Positions 43,726-56,717 of a stretch of 64,000 nucleotides of DNA are shown here, piece after piece. The stretch spans positions 90,162,546 through 90,226,545 of the forward strand of contig NC_035448.2 of the NCBI RefSeq assembly GCF_002127325.2, given 5' to 3'. A program made the position numbers and the translations under genes. A model generated the notes under the pieces. The model was not told the DNA's origin and did no database searches. It saw nothing but the letters and a program-made list of their open reading frames with translations. This stretch comes from Helianthus annuus (taxonomy: Eukaryota > Streptophyta > Magnoliopsida > Asterales > Asteraceae). How positions within the stretch are numbered: position 1 is the first letter of the stretch; each line of letters opens with the position of its first letter.

Positions 43726-46012
43726 TTGTAATTTATATAAAAATCACCAAGTTTTAGTTAATAAAAACATAATAGTTTTTATAAGTTTCAAAACATCCGG
43801 ATATTGTTTTTGGTGATTTATATGTATTCGCGTCGAATGATCGCCTAAGCGTCGTAGTAACTCCTCGGAATGGCGATATGTTCATAGATTCGCCCGTCGT
43901 CCGTTTTGACCATAAGTTGTGTCCGAAAGCTCGAAATGTCCATAAGTTGTTTTTAAGGCGTGTTTACGTGTAGTCTTTAAGACTTTACTCGAGATGTACA
44001 TTGTGTTTATTTGTACCATTGTATTCAAGTTCCTAGTTATAATACATATAACTGATACAAACAAATAACACATAGCACTTAAGTTGTTAAGTTAACTAAA
44101 TATATATTTTCTTAAAAATATATATTTATATCAAACTTTGCTTTTATAAAAACTATTCTTTAAAATCTTTTTAATCTAATAAAGATTTTGTCAAAAATAA
44201 TAGTTTTCATAACTTATGATTTTTAAGAAAAATTGGCCATATTTCATTAGAAATATGGACTTTGCCATGTTTAATAAAACTTTTCAAAATCACCAACAAT
44301 TTACTCATAATATTCTTAACAAAAACATATGAGATTTATAACATAAACTTAACAAGATGAACTCTTAATCATGTAGGGTTTTGGTATGATCTTTACATAT
44401 GTTTACTAGTTCAAAAATCATACTTTACTTCTAGTTTTATCAAACTTTTATACAAAACCCATCTTGTATGCTTCTTTTTATAAATATTGTAAAAACATTA
44501 TTTTTAGTTAAATACTTTATGTACTTTAACAATACCAAATATTATGATCATCCATTAAACCTTATGTTTAACAAAAACCCTTTTAACACTTTCATGTACA
44601 CTTGTTAGATCATGTTTTTAAACATCATCTAACAAGTTATTTGTATGATATTCATCAATACTAGATCAAATATGCAAGAAATAAGCTTTAAATCACAACA
44701 TAAACAATCTTATATATCATGATTTTTATTATGCTTCTTTGTATCTTCATCTTATTTTGTATGATTGTTTTAGTTATAACTTGTTCCTTAAACAATAAAT
44801 ACATAAATAAGTATGAAAAAAAGGATTTAGAAGGCTCACTTCTAGCTCTTGGCTAGGGATGATCTAGGTGAAAATGAAAAGCAAAGAAGATGAAGATTTG
44901 ATTGTTGAAAGCTCTTAGATGGATGAGAAAGCTTGCTTCAACTTATGTATGCCTTAGATCTTCTCAAGTTCCATGAAAATGCATCTTGATCATCAAGAAA
45001 GTGGCTAGAAAAATGAAGGTTTTTGGTGGGTGTTCTTGGCTAAAATGATGAAGGTTGAGAGAGTCTTTAAGTGTGTGTTATGAAAGATGAAAAGTGATGG
45101 AAATGTGCTAGTAAACTAGTGAATCAAAGTGTTATAATCTTTCACCATATTCACCAACTTGTCCCACTTGGTAAACAACTTGCAAACTAGGTAAATATCA
45201 AAGATATTTGTGGAGACAAGGTAAAAAAAAGGGTCCCACAAGTGGAAAAAATGTTGTAACTTGTATCACTAGTTAGTGTTAGTTTTTATTAGAAATTGTT
45301 AGAAAAAGCTTAGATGTTTAAGTGTTTAAGTGTTTTCAATGTGTTAAGTGACCATTACTAGACCAAACTGATCCAAATAATGTTAGATGGTCACTAAAAA
45401 AAGATTTGATATCATTCGGATATTCGTTTCGCTTTGTTTCCGTTAGTCGTTAATTGAATGCTAGGTTGTGTAACTTGTGTGAATTGATCTAGTTATTGGT
45501 TCGGATGATACCCGAAAGTATCCTCACATGAATTCTATGTTAGATAGCATTTTTATATGTTGTAAAAATATTAGAAAGCTGATTTCTACAGAATTTCTGC
45601 GGAAAAGTGTTGAAATCGTCGCTTTTAGTGCTTTTCGGGCAATTTTTAGTGTTGTCGGACTTTGGAAAGGTTTTAAATCAAACCCTTGCATTCCTATTTA
45701 GGGTTTAATAAATATTAGACGTTGGACTTTCATCTTAGTCCTAAAGATGTCATTTAGATGGTTTCTGCGGATCCTGCGTTTTCGTCAGAATACTAGTTTA
45801 CTAGGTGTTTTTCTAGTAGTTTCGATACATTGTTTAAACTGTTTCAAATGTAGTTAATAAAAATGAATCATATGCATCCTAAGTAAGTATTCCATGAGTA
45901 TTCTAAGTGTATGTCACGAAATAGGCAGTTCGAGTGTTCAAAATGCATAAAAATGTAGCTAAAATGAGTACTTTAAGTGTAAGAAAGTTACCAAAAAGTG
46001 GCAGTTGTCACA

Positions 46013-46417
46013 CCAAGTACGTCACGTATCGTAGTAAACATAATATCTATTATTTTTATACAAAAATTTCCCAATGTACTATTTTTATTGGTTTTCATAC
46101 GACCATAGATTCTCGTATGGAAAACGTGTTCATGCTTATAAAATAAATAAATATCTCAACCAGAGTCTGTAACTCGTCTCGAACGCAAATAAATAAATAT
46201 ACAAATTATATTTATTTTAGGAAAAGTATAATTTCAAATACCATATATATCCATGTAGATAAAATATCTAAAATATTTCTACATAAATATAAGTTTCCAA
46301 ATATGTTATACTCGTACAAAAATATGCATTTTGCTTCATGGGCAACCCCTTTTTTTAAGTCATAAACTATTCTTTGAACATAAAACCTTTAATTTCACCC
46401 AACACATATAATTTATC

Positions 46418-46496
<79 letters not shown>

Positions 46497-47920
46497 GGTA
46501 ATGACCAAACATAATATTTATATCTATTTTAGAAACAAACCCCAAAATACATATTCTAGTCTATTACAGACTATATTTGTTTTTGTGAACAACCACACTT
46601 ATACTAAAAATAGATATATTTTCTAAAACATTTAGTATTTACCTTTTCGACGTAAAATGTCATGAAACTTGTCAAAATATGTAGTTTTCATCACTAATCG
46701 TTTTTTAGGGCTTATAATCCATATTTCTATATACAAAATATTATCATTACACAATATCCAAATGTATGTCACTTTCTAGATACTATTTATTCCAAAATAT
46801 ATGTAGTCATAAAACTTCAAGAAACATAAATATATTTCCCAACCTGGGTAAAGATGACCAATATATCTTTGTCTATTTTTTTCTAACACTTCCATGGAAA
46901 ATACATAAAACACCAATGCACGAACTCTGCAAAACTCATGTATAAACCTTAATATAGCACTAGTTATTTCAATAAAACTATGCTGGTTAGAAGATGATCT
47001 TTGCCAAATCACAAGCTTTAGACAAACTAACACTACTACTTGGGTGAATCCTATACATGTTTAATTAGTAAAAAGAAAGAGTTTTACTAAGAAAACTTAC
47101 ATAGATCGAGTAAGAATGGATGATTAAGGATAAAGAAAACTTAGATGGCTTGAACTTGAAAACTCACTTGAAAATCCAACAGTTGTATAGATTTGTTCTT
47201 GAAAAAAAATGCAATATGAGGGTGGTATGGGGGGACTACGGCCAAGATGTAGAGAAAGAGGGATTTGGACGTTATACATTTTGAGATGTAGCCGTAAGTA
47301 GTAGTACATGGGTTTCACCAATTTCATAAACAAACGTTAAGTAATGGTGTGGGTAAATGATAATTTTTTTTGTCATGGCATTGAGTTTGAGAGAGTTGTT
47401 GTGGGTTTGGGATTTGTTTACTCTAAAGTTGGTGAGGAGTTGGAGTGATAGTTTGGACAATGTTAAAAACCAACTAGAAAGTCTCAACTAAAAATTTGGT
47501 TTTACATAAAATTTCGTTCTATAAAAATAGGCTCGCTATTATGTAAATTACACCCATGTGTTTGTCCATTTTATATATGTTTACCTATAAATATATAGCT
47601 ATACACACATGTTGGATATGCAAAACTAAAATCGCTTTAATTCTTATAAATAAAAGTATAAATATAAAATTCAAACACATTGAATTTGTATACACTTTTA
47701 TGGAATTATCGAATTTATCTCCAACATTCGTGTGTGTCGGGTTAATTCGTGAGTGATCCCGTAATTTCTAAAAATTACCAAACGAAAGTTGTGACACGAA
47801 TAGAGATTGCTATGCATATGACGACCCAATTAATAAAAATTAAAGTCTAAAATGTAAGATCACGATGTGTTCGAGATTTGAGTTTGTACGGACGTTGGTC
47901 TGGATTTGACGGTTGTTACA
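46013..47920 (-). repeat. H 3' LTR, first part
   Basis: Starts on the minus strand with TGTAACAACC at 47920, directly after a polypurine tract, and runs left to the G insertion. It contains (AT)35 at 46421-46490. It should match the H 5' LTR, most of which is outside the window, so its extent is partly inferred. Confidence 0.6.
46421..46490. repeat. (AT)35 microsatellite
   Basis: Uninterrupted AT dinucleotide repeat within the H 3' LTR. Confidence 0.98.
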
Positions 47921-47930
47921 TTCTCCCCCT
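47921..47930 (-). other. H polypurine tract
   Basis: AGGGGGAGAA on the minus strand before TGTAACAACC, preceded by TTTCGAGAACGAAATTT, an inverted-repeat phrase comparable to TTTCGGGACGAAATT at the same place in A-D. Confidence 0.75.
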
Positions 47931-49716
47931 GTTACAGAAATTTCGTTCTCGAAATTTAGACTATGTTATCTCCTCAGGGTTATGACGTTCCTAGGTAAGT
48001 CCGAATAATACCAAAGTGAATGACCGTGTAATCGAACCAAAACTTGTTCAGATTACGTGATTGCAAGAACATTTTGCATCAATAGGAACCCAACGGTTTA
48101 ACTGAGTTTGTTCTAGAAATCGATGTCAAGTGAATGAGATGTGGTGATACTATCACCAATGTGACTAGGTTTATTGGGTTCAACAAAAGAGGAAATTCAA
48201 CCAATGAAATTCCAAATGAACGTTCACAACTGCAAATCAATTTTTGAAACAACAGAATTTACTACCAACGGAATCTTACGTTAGTTGTTATATAGTTGAA
48301 ACTCAGAATCAATAATCTCAAATGGATAGAATCATGAAATGATTTGTCAACTATTGAACCAATAAATGAATAAGATAAAATCAACGTGTTGTCATTGTTA
48401 AGTTGCAAGGATACACCGAAATGAAATACAACCGAACCTGGTGTATCATTGTTTTAATACATAGTTGCCTTAAGACTACTTAAATGAGGTGTCAAACGAA
48501 AAGCATATATAGTTTCGCATGAGACGGTTGACCGTGATTAGCACAAGCTACAAGTTTATATCGATGCCACAAGGTGTCGTAGTGAATGAAACAATTCAAT
48601 AATAGCAGTGATCGAACAAATATCACCTGTGTTTTGCATGAAACGCTCGATCATGATTAGCCCAAGCTACAAGTTTATACCGACACCACAAGGTGTCGTG
48701 GTGATCGAAATAATTCAATAATAGTGGTGACCGAACAAGTATCACCGTGTTTTGCATGAAACGCTTAATAATGATTAGCCCAAGCTACAAGTTTATACTG
48801 ACGCCACAAGGTGTCGTAGTGAATGAAACAATTCAATAATAGCAGTGATCGAACAAGTATCACCGTGTTTTGAAATCAGATGCAAAGTTCAACGAAGTAA
48901 AAACAAATCTCATAGGATTTTCAATTGATATTGAAACAACAACCCAATAATGTTCTTGATCGAAGATGAAAAGAAATGAATATCACAAAATGTTCGATCA
49001 ATGTTGAAAGAATCGTTAAGAGGTACACCGAAATATGACATGAACTTGTGTACCATTATCTTAATACACGATTGTATTAAGACTACTTTAATAGGATAAT
49101 TCAGCAAAACGGATTTAATATAATAAACAAAAAAATAAACAACTAAATCCGTACATGATGTGTGCAAATGAGATTAGCGCAAGCTTCAAACTTGTGAAAA
49201 ACGTCACCACAAGGTGATCGTGATCAAAGAAGCGATTCAATGAAGTCGAAGACCAAACAAGCCTGATATGGTTCAAAGCAAATGAAGTGCTTGTTGGGAT
49301 TATTTCGAATATGATGGCCTCAATCCATCATATGGAATCTTGAATCGAATATATATTACGAGCAAGTTCAATCAATTGAACTTGGTTGAAACACAATCCA
49401 ACAATGAATTCATGTATCAATAAGAAAGTTTCGACATGGTTACAACGAAAAACCATGTATGCCTCTCAAAAGAAGATGAGTTTTCCAAGAAATCCGTCAA
49501 CTCGATATCAAGGAGTCAACACTTTGCAATAATACGAGTCATCTAGATCACGATGCAAAGATTGAGTATAGCGAAATAATATTTGAGATGTTGACAAAAC
49601 AACCATTCAAAGTGAAACCACATGCGTAACAAACAACGCATGTGTAACATAGCGTATTCGCCAAGAAATCCATAAATGAATTTGTCAAGAAATAAGTAAA
49701 TGAGTATTCGCTATTA
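47931..49716 (-). other. H internal region, left of D: non-coding with tandem repeat
   Basis: About 1.8 kb without credible ORF (48910-49167 is AT-rich and lacks any domain). Main content is the 119-bp tandem repeat 48511-48868 with a diverged fourth copy near 49150-49260. Confidence 0.6.
48511..48868 (-). repeat. 119-bp tandem repeat with ACAA-loop hairpins
   Basis: Three units at exact 119-bp spacing, sharing GATTAGCMCAAGCTACAAG, a hairpin, and ATTCAATAATAG. Hairpins around ACAA (plus strand): CGATGCC/GGTGTCG 48562-48579, CGACACC/GGTGTCG 48681-48698, GACGCC/GGTGTC 48800-48815; a fourth, TCACC/GGTGA, lies at 49204-49217. Confidence 0.85.
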
Positions 49717-49897
49717 TAAAATGTGACACTCTAGGTTTTTCCGAACGAACACCTTGTAATATTTTGTGTATATAAAGGTTATTTAATGAAAACGTGATCC
49801 TTATTTGCATAATGTGTGTTGTATGTACGTATTATATATATTTATGAGAGCCGAGACCACGACCCGAGACCATGACTCGCAACCACTCGGTTGCGAG

Positions 49898-49986
49898 TGG
49901 GCCACTCGGTCTCGAGTGGGCCTTTGGGCCGTAACCGGTTTGGGCCGAAACCCCAAGCCAAACTCAAAGACCCCTTGTATATAAAT
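49898..49986 (+). promoter_or_regulatory. D LTR promoter: four site II motifs and TATA box
   Basis: TGGGCC at 49898, 49917, 49925 and 49941, then TATATAAAT at 49978-49986; transcription start expected near 50015 (TTCATTTTACAC). The promoter lies only about 260 bp inside the LTR, so most of the LTR would be transcribed leader. Same set in the 3' LTR with TATA at 57066-57074. Confidence 0.65.
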
Positions 49987-50750
49987 CCCACCTTTCCCCA
50001 CTTCCTTCATTTTACACACACACTTCTCCTATTCTCTCTCCACTAGAAACCCCAAACAACAACAACCCATTCTCTTCTTCCAACTTTCGGATTCAAGCAA
50101 GGAATCTCGGACAAGAATCTCGGACAAAGTTCATCACTCGGACACTTCATCTTCCCTCATTTTCTTCCTTTGTTTTCGGCTCCTTCTTCACAAACCGGTT
50201 AGTGTTACATATGTGTAATGGATGCCTTGTATGAAATGTTTTTGAACTAGAAAGTGCTTGGTTAGAAACATTATGCATGATTCTAGGATGATTTGTGAAG
50301 TTGACTATATGTGAAAACCATTTATGTATGAATACTTGCTAACATGTTTAAAATGACTAACAAAAGGTAGTCTAAGAATAATTATGGCTAACCATACCAT
50401 GCTTCTTTATTTCTTGCAAAAATGATGATGATTAAACATAAGATTTCGGCTATATAATGTATGTTTTCTTGTTTTGCATCATGATCTTGTCAAAAATATG
50501 TAAGTTTTGGTTCAAGAAGGTGTGATTATGTTTGACATGAAAACCCTAAAAATGATGAACATAGGATGAACTTGTTTGAATATGATTGAAGATTTCAAAA
50601 TGGCAAAGTTTGATCTATTTTTACTAATAGTCAGATTAGGCAAAGTTGTTAGTGGAACCTCATTGGCCGTTTCCCGATTTGGGCCTGAATACATGGTACA
50701 AATTGGACTGATGCATCTGCATCATCACGTGTACATGAAAGGGACAGCAT

Positions 50751-50950
50751 TCCGACTCGCAACCGCACCGTTGCGACTCGCAACCAAGGCATGACAACTC
50801 GAAACCACGTGATTGCGACTCGAGACTACGACGGTTGCGACTCGCAACCACAACGTGACAACTCGAGACCACACGGTTGCGACTCGCAACCACAGCGTGA
50901 CAAGCCGAGACCTCCTGGTTGCGACTCGAGACCGCCTGGTTGCGAGTGGG
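50751..50950 (+). repeat. CG-rich motif array in D LTR (GACTCGCAACC type)
   Basis: About ten phrases of type TTGCGACTCGCAACC, GACTCGAGACC and GACAACTCGAGACC; copy at 57839-58038. Two short runs also lie upstream of the TATA box at 49851-49925. Confidence 0.8.
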
Positions 50951-51282
50951 CTGTCCATTTTGGTTATTGGGCCGATATGTGTAATATGGGCTATCTGTTG
51001 ACTGGACTATGTATTACTGTTTGATTTCGTATATGATAAGGCCGGCCCAGTAACCCACTGTTTACTTGTATGCATGATACGTGTTAGTTATGTGTAAGTT
51101 TTTACGTGAATGCTTGTACACCAAACCTGACCTATACCGGTAACCATGTTAGGACGTGGTGACCAACGTATTTGACAAGTGACCTAATCTGCCGAGCAAC
51201 CCAAGGTGAGTTCACACACTAAAAGCATGCGTTCCGCGGAGGGACACGAACAAACTACCAACTTTGGGAAAAACATTTTGGA

Positions 51283-51623
51283 CCCATTACTCCGGGGGAA
51301 ACAGAATGGGTAATTACTATCTCCGGGGGAGATACGTTTGGATATTATTTATAAATCACAACTAGCCATGCTAAACGAAACTCTATCACCTTAAGTCCCT
51401 GCTTACAGTACCGATTAATCGCCGGGGGCGAACGGGTTATTAGTTGATAGCGCTATTAGGTTTGACAACCTCACACCGTGACCGGGGGGATCGGGCGTGA
51501 ACTAGTAGACCTTGCAACATGGTCAATGACGATAGACATTGACTCGGGGCACGAATATTTATATTCCGTCAACAGTTTCGGTATCCACAGTTTAGTGAGC
51601 TTACAGATGGGGTAGCTCCCCAT
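51283..51623 (+). repeat. Hairpin cluster in D LTR (GGG loops)
   Basis: TATCTCC/GGAGATA around GGG at 51318-51334; TCGCC/GGCGA around GGG at 51419-51431; CCCATT/AATGGG enclosing TCC-GGG-GGA at 51283-51310; ATGGGG/CCCCAT around TAGCT at 51607-51623. Copy at 58371-58711. Confidence 0.7.
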
Positions 51624-52021
51624 AACGTGATTATAAATGCTTTATCTAAACAACTTAAGTTTTTGGTAAACTAAAACTGGACAACTAGTGAACTCACTCA
51701 GCATTATTGTTGACCCCTTACTGCATGCTTTGCAGGTGATCAGTGACTTAGGAGCTGCTGCTTGGGGATGTGTAGTGTGCGTCAAACCCGTGTGTTGGGT
51801 TAATTATTTCGAACTAAGAACTATCTTTTGAACTACTTTGGTTTATGCTTCCGCTGTTTTGTTAAACTAATTACCGAACCTAAACTCTGATGTTGCTAAT
51901 TACTTCGGATATTAAATATTTCTACAATTAATTAAATGCTCAGTATAATTGGTGGCTGGATCCTGGTCAGTCACGCCCTCGAAGTGGGTGTTATCCGCAG
52001 GTGGATTTTGGGGGTGTGACA

Positions 52022-52304
52022 GATTGGTATCAGAGCCATTGGTTAGTGAACTTGGTTTTAAAAAGGGGAAAAATCTTTTTGGAGAAAACCAGACTATAAC
52101 CCGTGACTCGCGACGACACTACACTCCAAGTACAAGGCTCGACACATTTGACCTCATAGCTCGGACCAGTGTTTACTTGTTTGCTTACCTTATGTTTCCT
52201 GCTTTACTATACGTACTAGTGTGCCTAATTAGATAGATGCACCTCTCTCTTCTATCTCATTCTCGCTACATTACGACATCACACTCATACTGTGTTTTCT
52301 GGTT
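52022..52304 (+). other. D primer-binding site and leader
   Basis: TGGTATCAGAGCCATTGG at 52025-52042, then non-coding leader to the first gag ATG. Confidence 0.9.
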
Positions 52305-55300
52305 ATGAAGACAATGAGTGGACGCGGAAGAGGAAACATTAACATGACACAGGCTCAGTTCACTAACCTGCTCAACACAGTGGCTGCAGCTTTCGCAGCT
52401 CACCCTATAGGTAAGCTCGTTGTTTTAGGATGTTTAGATCCTACCGTCACATCGTCTTTTCGCCTCTAAGTCTATACGCTTCGCTTCTCACGAACAGGTC
52501 AGCATGCACCTGCGCAACCACCCGTGTGTACTTTCAAAACTTTTATGGATTGCAAGCCTCTCCCTTTCAACGGCACTGAGGGTGCCATAGGTCTTCTGCA
52601 TTGGATTGAGAAAATTGAAGTTGTCTTTGCTGTCTGTGAGTGTCCCCCTGCAAATTGGGTGAAGTTTGCTACTGCTACGCTTGAAGGAAGCGCGCTTTCC
52701 TGGTGGAAGGCGCAGATTCAGATGTTTGGGTTGGAAACTGCTAATGCTACTGCGTGGGAGGATTTCAAGGACATGATTAGGGAGGAATACTGTCACCGGG
52801 ATGACATCCACAAGCTTGAGAACGAGTACTATGCGCTTAAGATGGTTGGGTCAGAGATTGAAACCTACACCAAACTGTCCAATGACTATGCTGCTCTTTG
52901 CCCAAATATGTCTCGAACTATGTATCGAAGAATCGAACTGTACATCAAGGGTTTGGCTCCAGAAATTCGAAGCCATGTAACTTCAGCCAACCACACTACC
53001 ATTCAGCCGATCGTTCGACTTGCTCACAAACTCACTGATCAGGCCGTAGAGGAGGGCAGGTTGCCCAAAAGGATCAGTGCTACTGTCGGAACTTCTAGTG
53101 ACAACAAGCGTAAGTGGGAGGGAAATCAAAGCAAGGATGCTAACCCCACTCAGGCCCCAGCGCAGCAAAGGAAAACCGAAAGCAACAAGGGCGCTCAACA
53201 ACAGGGTGGCTATCGCGGTAACCACCCCAAGTGCAACAAGTGCAATCGACATCACAGCGGGCAGTGTGTGAAAGGTCAGTGTCAGCGATGTAACAAAATG
53301 GGGCATGAGGCCAAGGACTGTAGGAGTCCACGTCCCGTGGGGCAGAACCAGCAGCAACAACATCACGGGAATGCCAAGGGTTGTTTCCAGTGTGGAGCTG
53401 AGGGGCACTATAAGAAGAATTGCCCTGAACTGAACCAGAACCGCAACAACAATCAGGGAGCTGGAAACAACGATCAGAACAACAATGCTGGGAATGGTGC
53501 TAGAGGAAGAGCTTTTGTGATTGGAGCTGGAGAAGCAAGGAATGACCCCAATGTCGTGGCGGGTAAGTTCCTACTCGATGATCGTTATGTTTCTGTATTA
53601 TTTGATTCTGGAGCCGATGCTAGTTATGTGTCTCTACGTATTAGTAAGAAGCTTAAGCGTCCGCTTTCGTTACTAAGTTCCCCTCATATCGTCGAGTTAG
53701 CCAATGGTAGAAACATCGAGGCCTCACATGTTATCAAAGGCTGCAAACTAGAGTTGTCTGGTCAGACATTTAGTATCGATCTTTTCCCTGTTACTCTTGG
53801 AAGCTTCGACGTCGTTATTGGTATGGATTGGTTATCCAAGCATCGCGCTGAGATCCTCTGTCAAGAGAAAGCAGTTCGTATTCCCCGCCGTTCTGGCAAA
53901 CCCCTCATTGTACAAGGCGGCAAAGGCGGAGAAATCTCCGGCGTTATCTCTTTCTTAAAGGCCCAGAAGTGTTTACGAAAAGGGCACACCGCTATCTTAG
54001 CACTTGTCACCAACACGCAGGAAAAGGAAAAGAGGATTGAAGATTTTCCGGTAGTGCGTGACTACCCCGAGGTATTTCCTGAGGAGTTACCTGGACTCCC
54101 TCCCCACCGTCAGGTTGAATTTCAAATCGAGCTAGCTCCCGGAGCAGCGCCCATAGCTCGTGCACCTTATCGACTAGCCCCCGCAGAATTGAAGGAACTC
54201 TCTATTCAACTACAGGAACTATTGGACAAAGGGTTTATCCGCCCTAGTTCATCACCCTGGGGAGCACCGGTACTCTTTGTTAAGAAGAAGGATGGCACGT
54301 TCCGAATGTGCATTGACTATCGCGAGCTGAACAAGGTTACCATCAAGAATCGTTACCCTCTCCCGCGAATCGACGACCTATTCGATCAGTTGCAAGGATC
54401 GAGCTACTATTCTAAGATTGACCTGCGATCAGGCTACCATCAGCTGAGGGTCCGAAATGAAGACGTCTCCAAAACGGCATTCAGAACTCGCTATGGTCAT
54501 TATGAATTTCTCGTTATGCCTTTCGGAATGACCAATGCCCCTGCAGTGTTCATGGATCTTATGAACAGGGTGTGCAAACCCTACCTCGACAAGTTTGTGA
54601 TCGTGTTTATAGACGACATCCTGATCTACTCGAAAAGTCAGGAAGAGCATGAACAGCACCTACGCCTTATCCTCGAACTCCTTCGCAATGAGCAACTGTA
54701 TGCCAAGTTCTCGAAATGCGACTTCTGGCTTCGGGAAGTCCATTTCCTGGGGCACGTGGTTAACAAGGATGGAATCCACGTTGACCCTGCAAAGATCGAC
54801 TCTATAAAGAATTGGCCTACCCCTAAGACTCCGACCGAAGTCCGCCAATTTTTGGGACTGGCGGGATACTATCGAAGATTTATCATGGGATTCTCAAAGA
54901 TCGCTCAGCCTCTCACGGCTCTTACTCAGAAGGGTATGGTTTACAAATGGGGTGAAGCTCAGGAAACCGCGTTTCAGAAACTAAAGGATAATCTCTGTAG
55001 TGCTCCTATTCTCTCGTTGCCTGAAGGCACTGACGACTTTGTGGTTTACTGCGATGCATCCATCCATGGGCTCGGTTGTGTGTTAATGCAACGCGAGAAA
55101 GTTATTGCTTACGCCTCTCGCCAACTCAAGACACACGAAAGGAACTACACTACGCATGACTTGGAACTAGGAGCAGTGATCTTTGCGCTTAAGATATGGA
55201 GACATTACCTGTACGGTACCAAGTGCACCATTTACACCGATCACAGGAGTCTCGAGCATATCTTCAAGCAAAAGGAATTAAACATGCGACAGCGTCGATG

Positions 55301-56717
55301 GGTCGAACTTTTGAATGATTATGAATGCGCCATCAAGTACCATCCGGGCAAGGCCAATGTCGTGGCAGACGCCCTCAGCCGAAAGGACACTATACCAAAG
55401 CGCGTGCGAGCATTGCAACTTACCATCCAGTCTAACCTCCCTACCCAGATTCGAAATGCTCAGATTGAAGCTCTGAAACCGGAAAACATCAGGGCTGAGT
55501 CCCTGCGAGGATCGAGACAACGACTAGAGCAAAAAGAAGACGGCGCCTACTATGTGGCAGGGCGTATTTGGGTCCCACTTTACGGAGATCTACGAGAACT
55601 GGTGATGGACGAAGCCCATAAGTCCCGTTATTCAGTACATCCTGGTTCAGATAAGATGTACCACGACTTAAGAACCACATACTGGTGGCCTGGCATGAAA
55701 GCCCACATAGCAGCCTACGTTGGCAAATGTTTGACCTGCGCAAGAGTCAAGATCGAGTATCAGAAACCAGCAGGCCTACTACAGCAACCGGAAATCCCGA
55801 AGTGGAAATGGGAACAGATTTCCATGGATTTTGTTACGGGGCTACCTAGATCCCAACGCGGGAATGACACTATTTGGGTGATAGTAGATCGATTGACTAA
55901 GTCTGCACACTTTCTGGCCATTAAGGAAACAGATAAGTTTTCTACCTTGGCAGAAATCTATTTGAAGGAAGTAGTCTCCAGGCACGGGGTGCCAACTTCT
56001 ATTATTTCTGACCGAGACGCTCGTTTTACTTCCGAGTTGTGGCAAGCTATGCACAAATCCTTTGGCTCACGTTTGGACATGACACCTCTTTGCTGGGCGG
56101 AAGTCGGTGATAGTCAACTCACAGGCCCAGAACTAGTGGTAGAAACAACGGAAAAGATTTCCCAGATCAGGCAACGCATGGCGGCAGCTCGTGACCGTCA
56201 GAAAAGCTACGCTGACAAGCGTAGGAAACCGTTAGAATTCCAGGTCGGGGACCGGGTTCTACTTAAAGTCTCACCCTGGAAGGGTGTGGTCCGTTTCGGT
56301 AAACGAGGCAAGCTGAATCCACGATATGTTGGACCATTCGAAATTACCGAGAAAATCGGTAAGGTGGCTTATAGATTGAACCTGCCTGCAGAGCTGAGTG
56401 CAGTGCACAATGTCTTTCACGTGTCTAATCTGAAGAAGTGTCTGTCAGATGAAACACTCATAATTCCTTTCAAGGAACTCACTATTGATGAACAGCTACA
56501 CTTTACTGAGGAACCGATTGAGATCACGGATCGAGAGATCAAAACCCTCAAACGTAGCCAGATACCTCTCGTGCGAGTTCGTTGGAACTCACGACGTGGC
56601 CCAGAGTTCACCTGGGAGCGGGAAGACCAGATGAAGTCCAAGTATCCCCAGTTGTTCCCAAACGAAACCCCCAGCACTGAAGCTACAACTGAATTTCGGG
56701 ACGAAATTCCAAACTAA
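52305..56717 (+). CDS. D gag-pol polyprotein, open but integrase-deleted
   Basis: Exon 1 from ATG 52305 (or 52314) to 52410, exon 2 52498-56717 in one open frame (unspliced reading can start only at 52524). Gag with knuckles [14 protein letters not shown] and [14 protein letters not shown]; protease DSGADAS near 53604; RT FIDD near 54609; RNase H YCDAS and TDHRSLEH; integrase HHCC, Asp near 55826 and 56008; chromodomain-like FTWERED...YPQLF near 56610. After SRLDM (about 56079) it jumps to PLCWAEV: relative to C, 67 codons are missing in frame, including [11 protein letters not shown] with the catalytic Glu. Integrase should be inactive. The stop lies before the polypurine tract, unlike A and C. 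Confidence 0.93.
52411..52497 (+). other. Putative intron in D gag (87 bp)
   Basis: GTAAGC at 52411 and CAG at 52495-52497. Joined in phase 1 it gives [20 protein letters not shown]. Same position and phase as the A intron at 17015-17109; the intron sequences themselves are hardly alike beyond a TTTAG-GATC phrase. Confidence 0.78.

Larger units (their letters stand above)
39782..46012 (-). mobile_element. G: LTR element, 5' LTR and part of internal region
   Basis: Minus strand: LTR from TGTGACAACTGCC at 46012 to TGTGACA at 42217, then a PBS-like sequence and an internal region running left until it is interrupted by B at 39781. No gag or pol is recognisable in the part seen. It lies in the 3' LTR of H; CCAAG at 46013-46017 would be its target duplication. 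The remainder of G is presumably left of the window. Confidence 0.6.
42217..46012 (-). repeat. G 5' LTR (about 3.8 kb)
   Basis: TGTGACA at both ends on the minus strand. It contains an (AT)25 tract, the TATTGGGCC minisatellite, AT-rich sequence and a section near 44840 resembling F near 4000. No coding ORF is credible. The boundary at 46012 rests on the terminus motif only, since the second LTR is not in the window. Confidence 0.55.
49722..52021 (+). repeat. D 5' LTR
   Basis: TGTGACACTCTAGG to GGGGGTGTGACA. Promoter at 49898-49986; CG-rich arrays 49851-49925 and 50751-50950; GGG-loop hairpins 51283-51623. Confidence 0.97.

Noticed and set aside
42217..47920. A single 5.7-kb LTR
   Set aside because: An internal TGTGACAACTGCC terminus at 46012 divides it better into the G LTR (42217-46012) and the H 3' LTR (46013-47920), consistent with one element inside the other.
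48511..48868. Regular repeats that might suggest a CRISPR-like array
   Set aside because: The units are tandem 119-bp duplications without unique spacers, in plant retroelement DNA.
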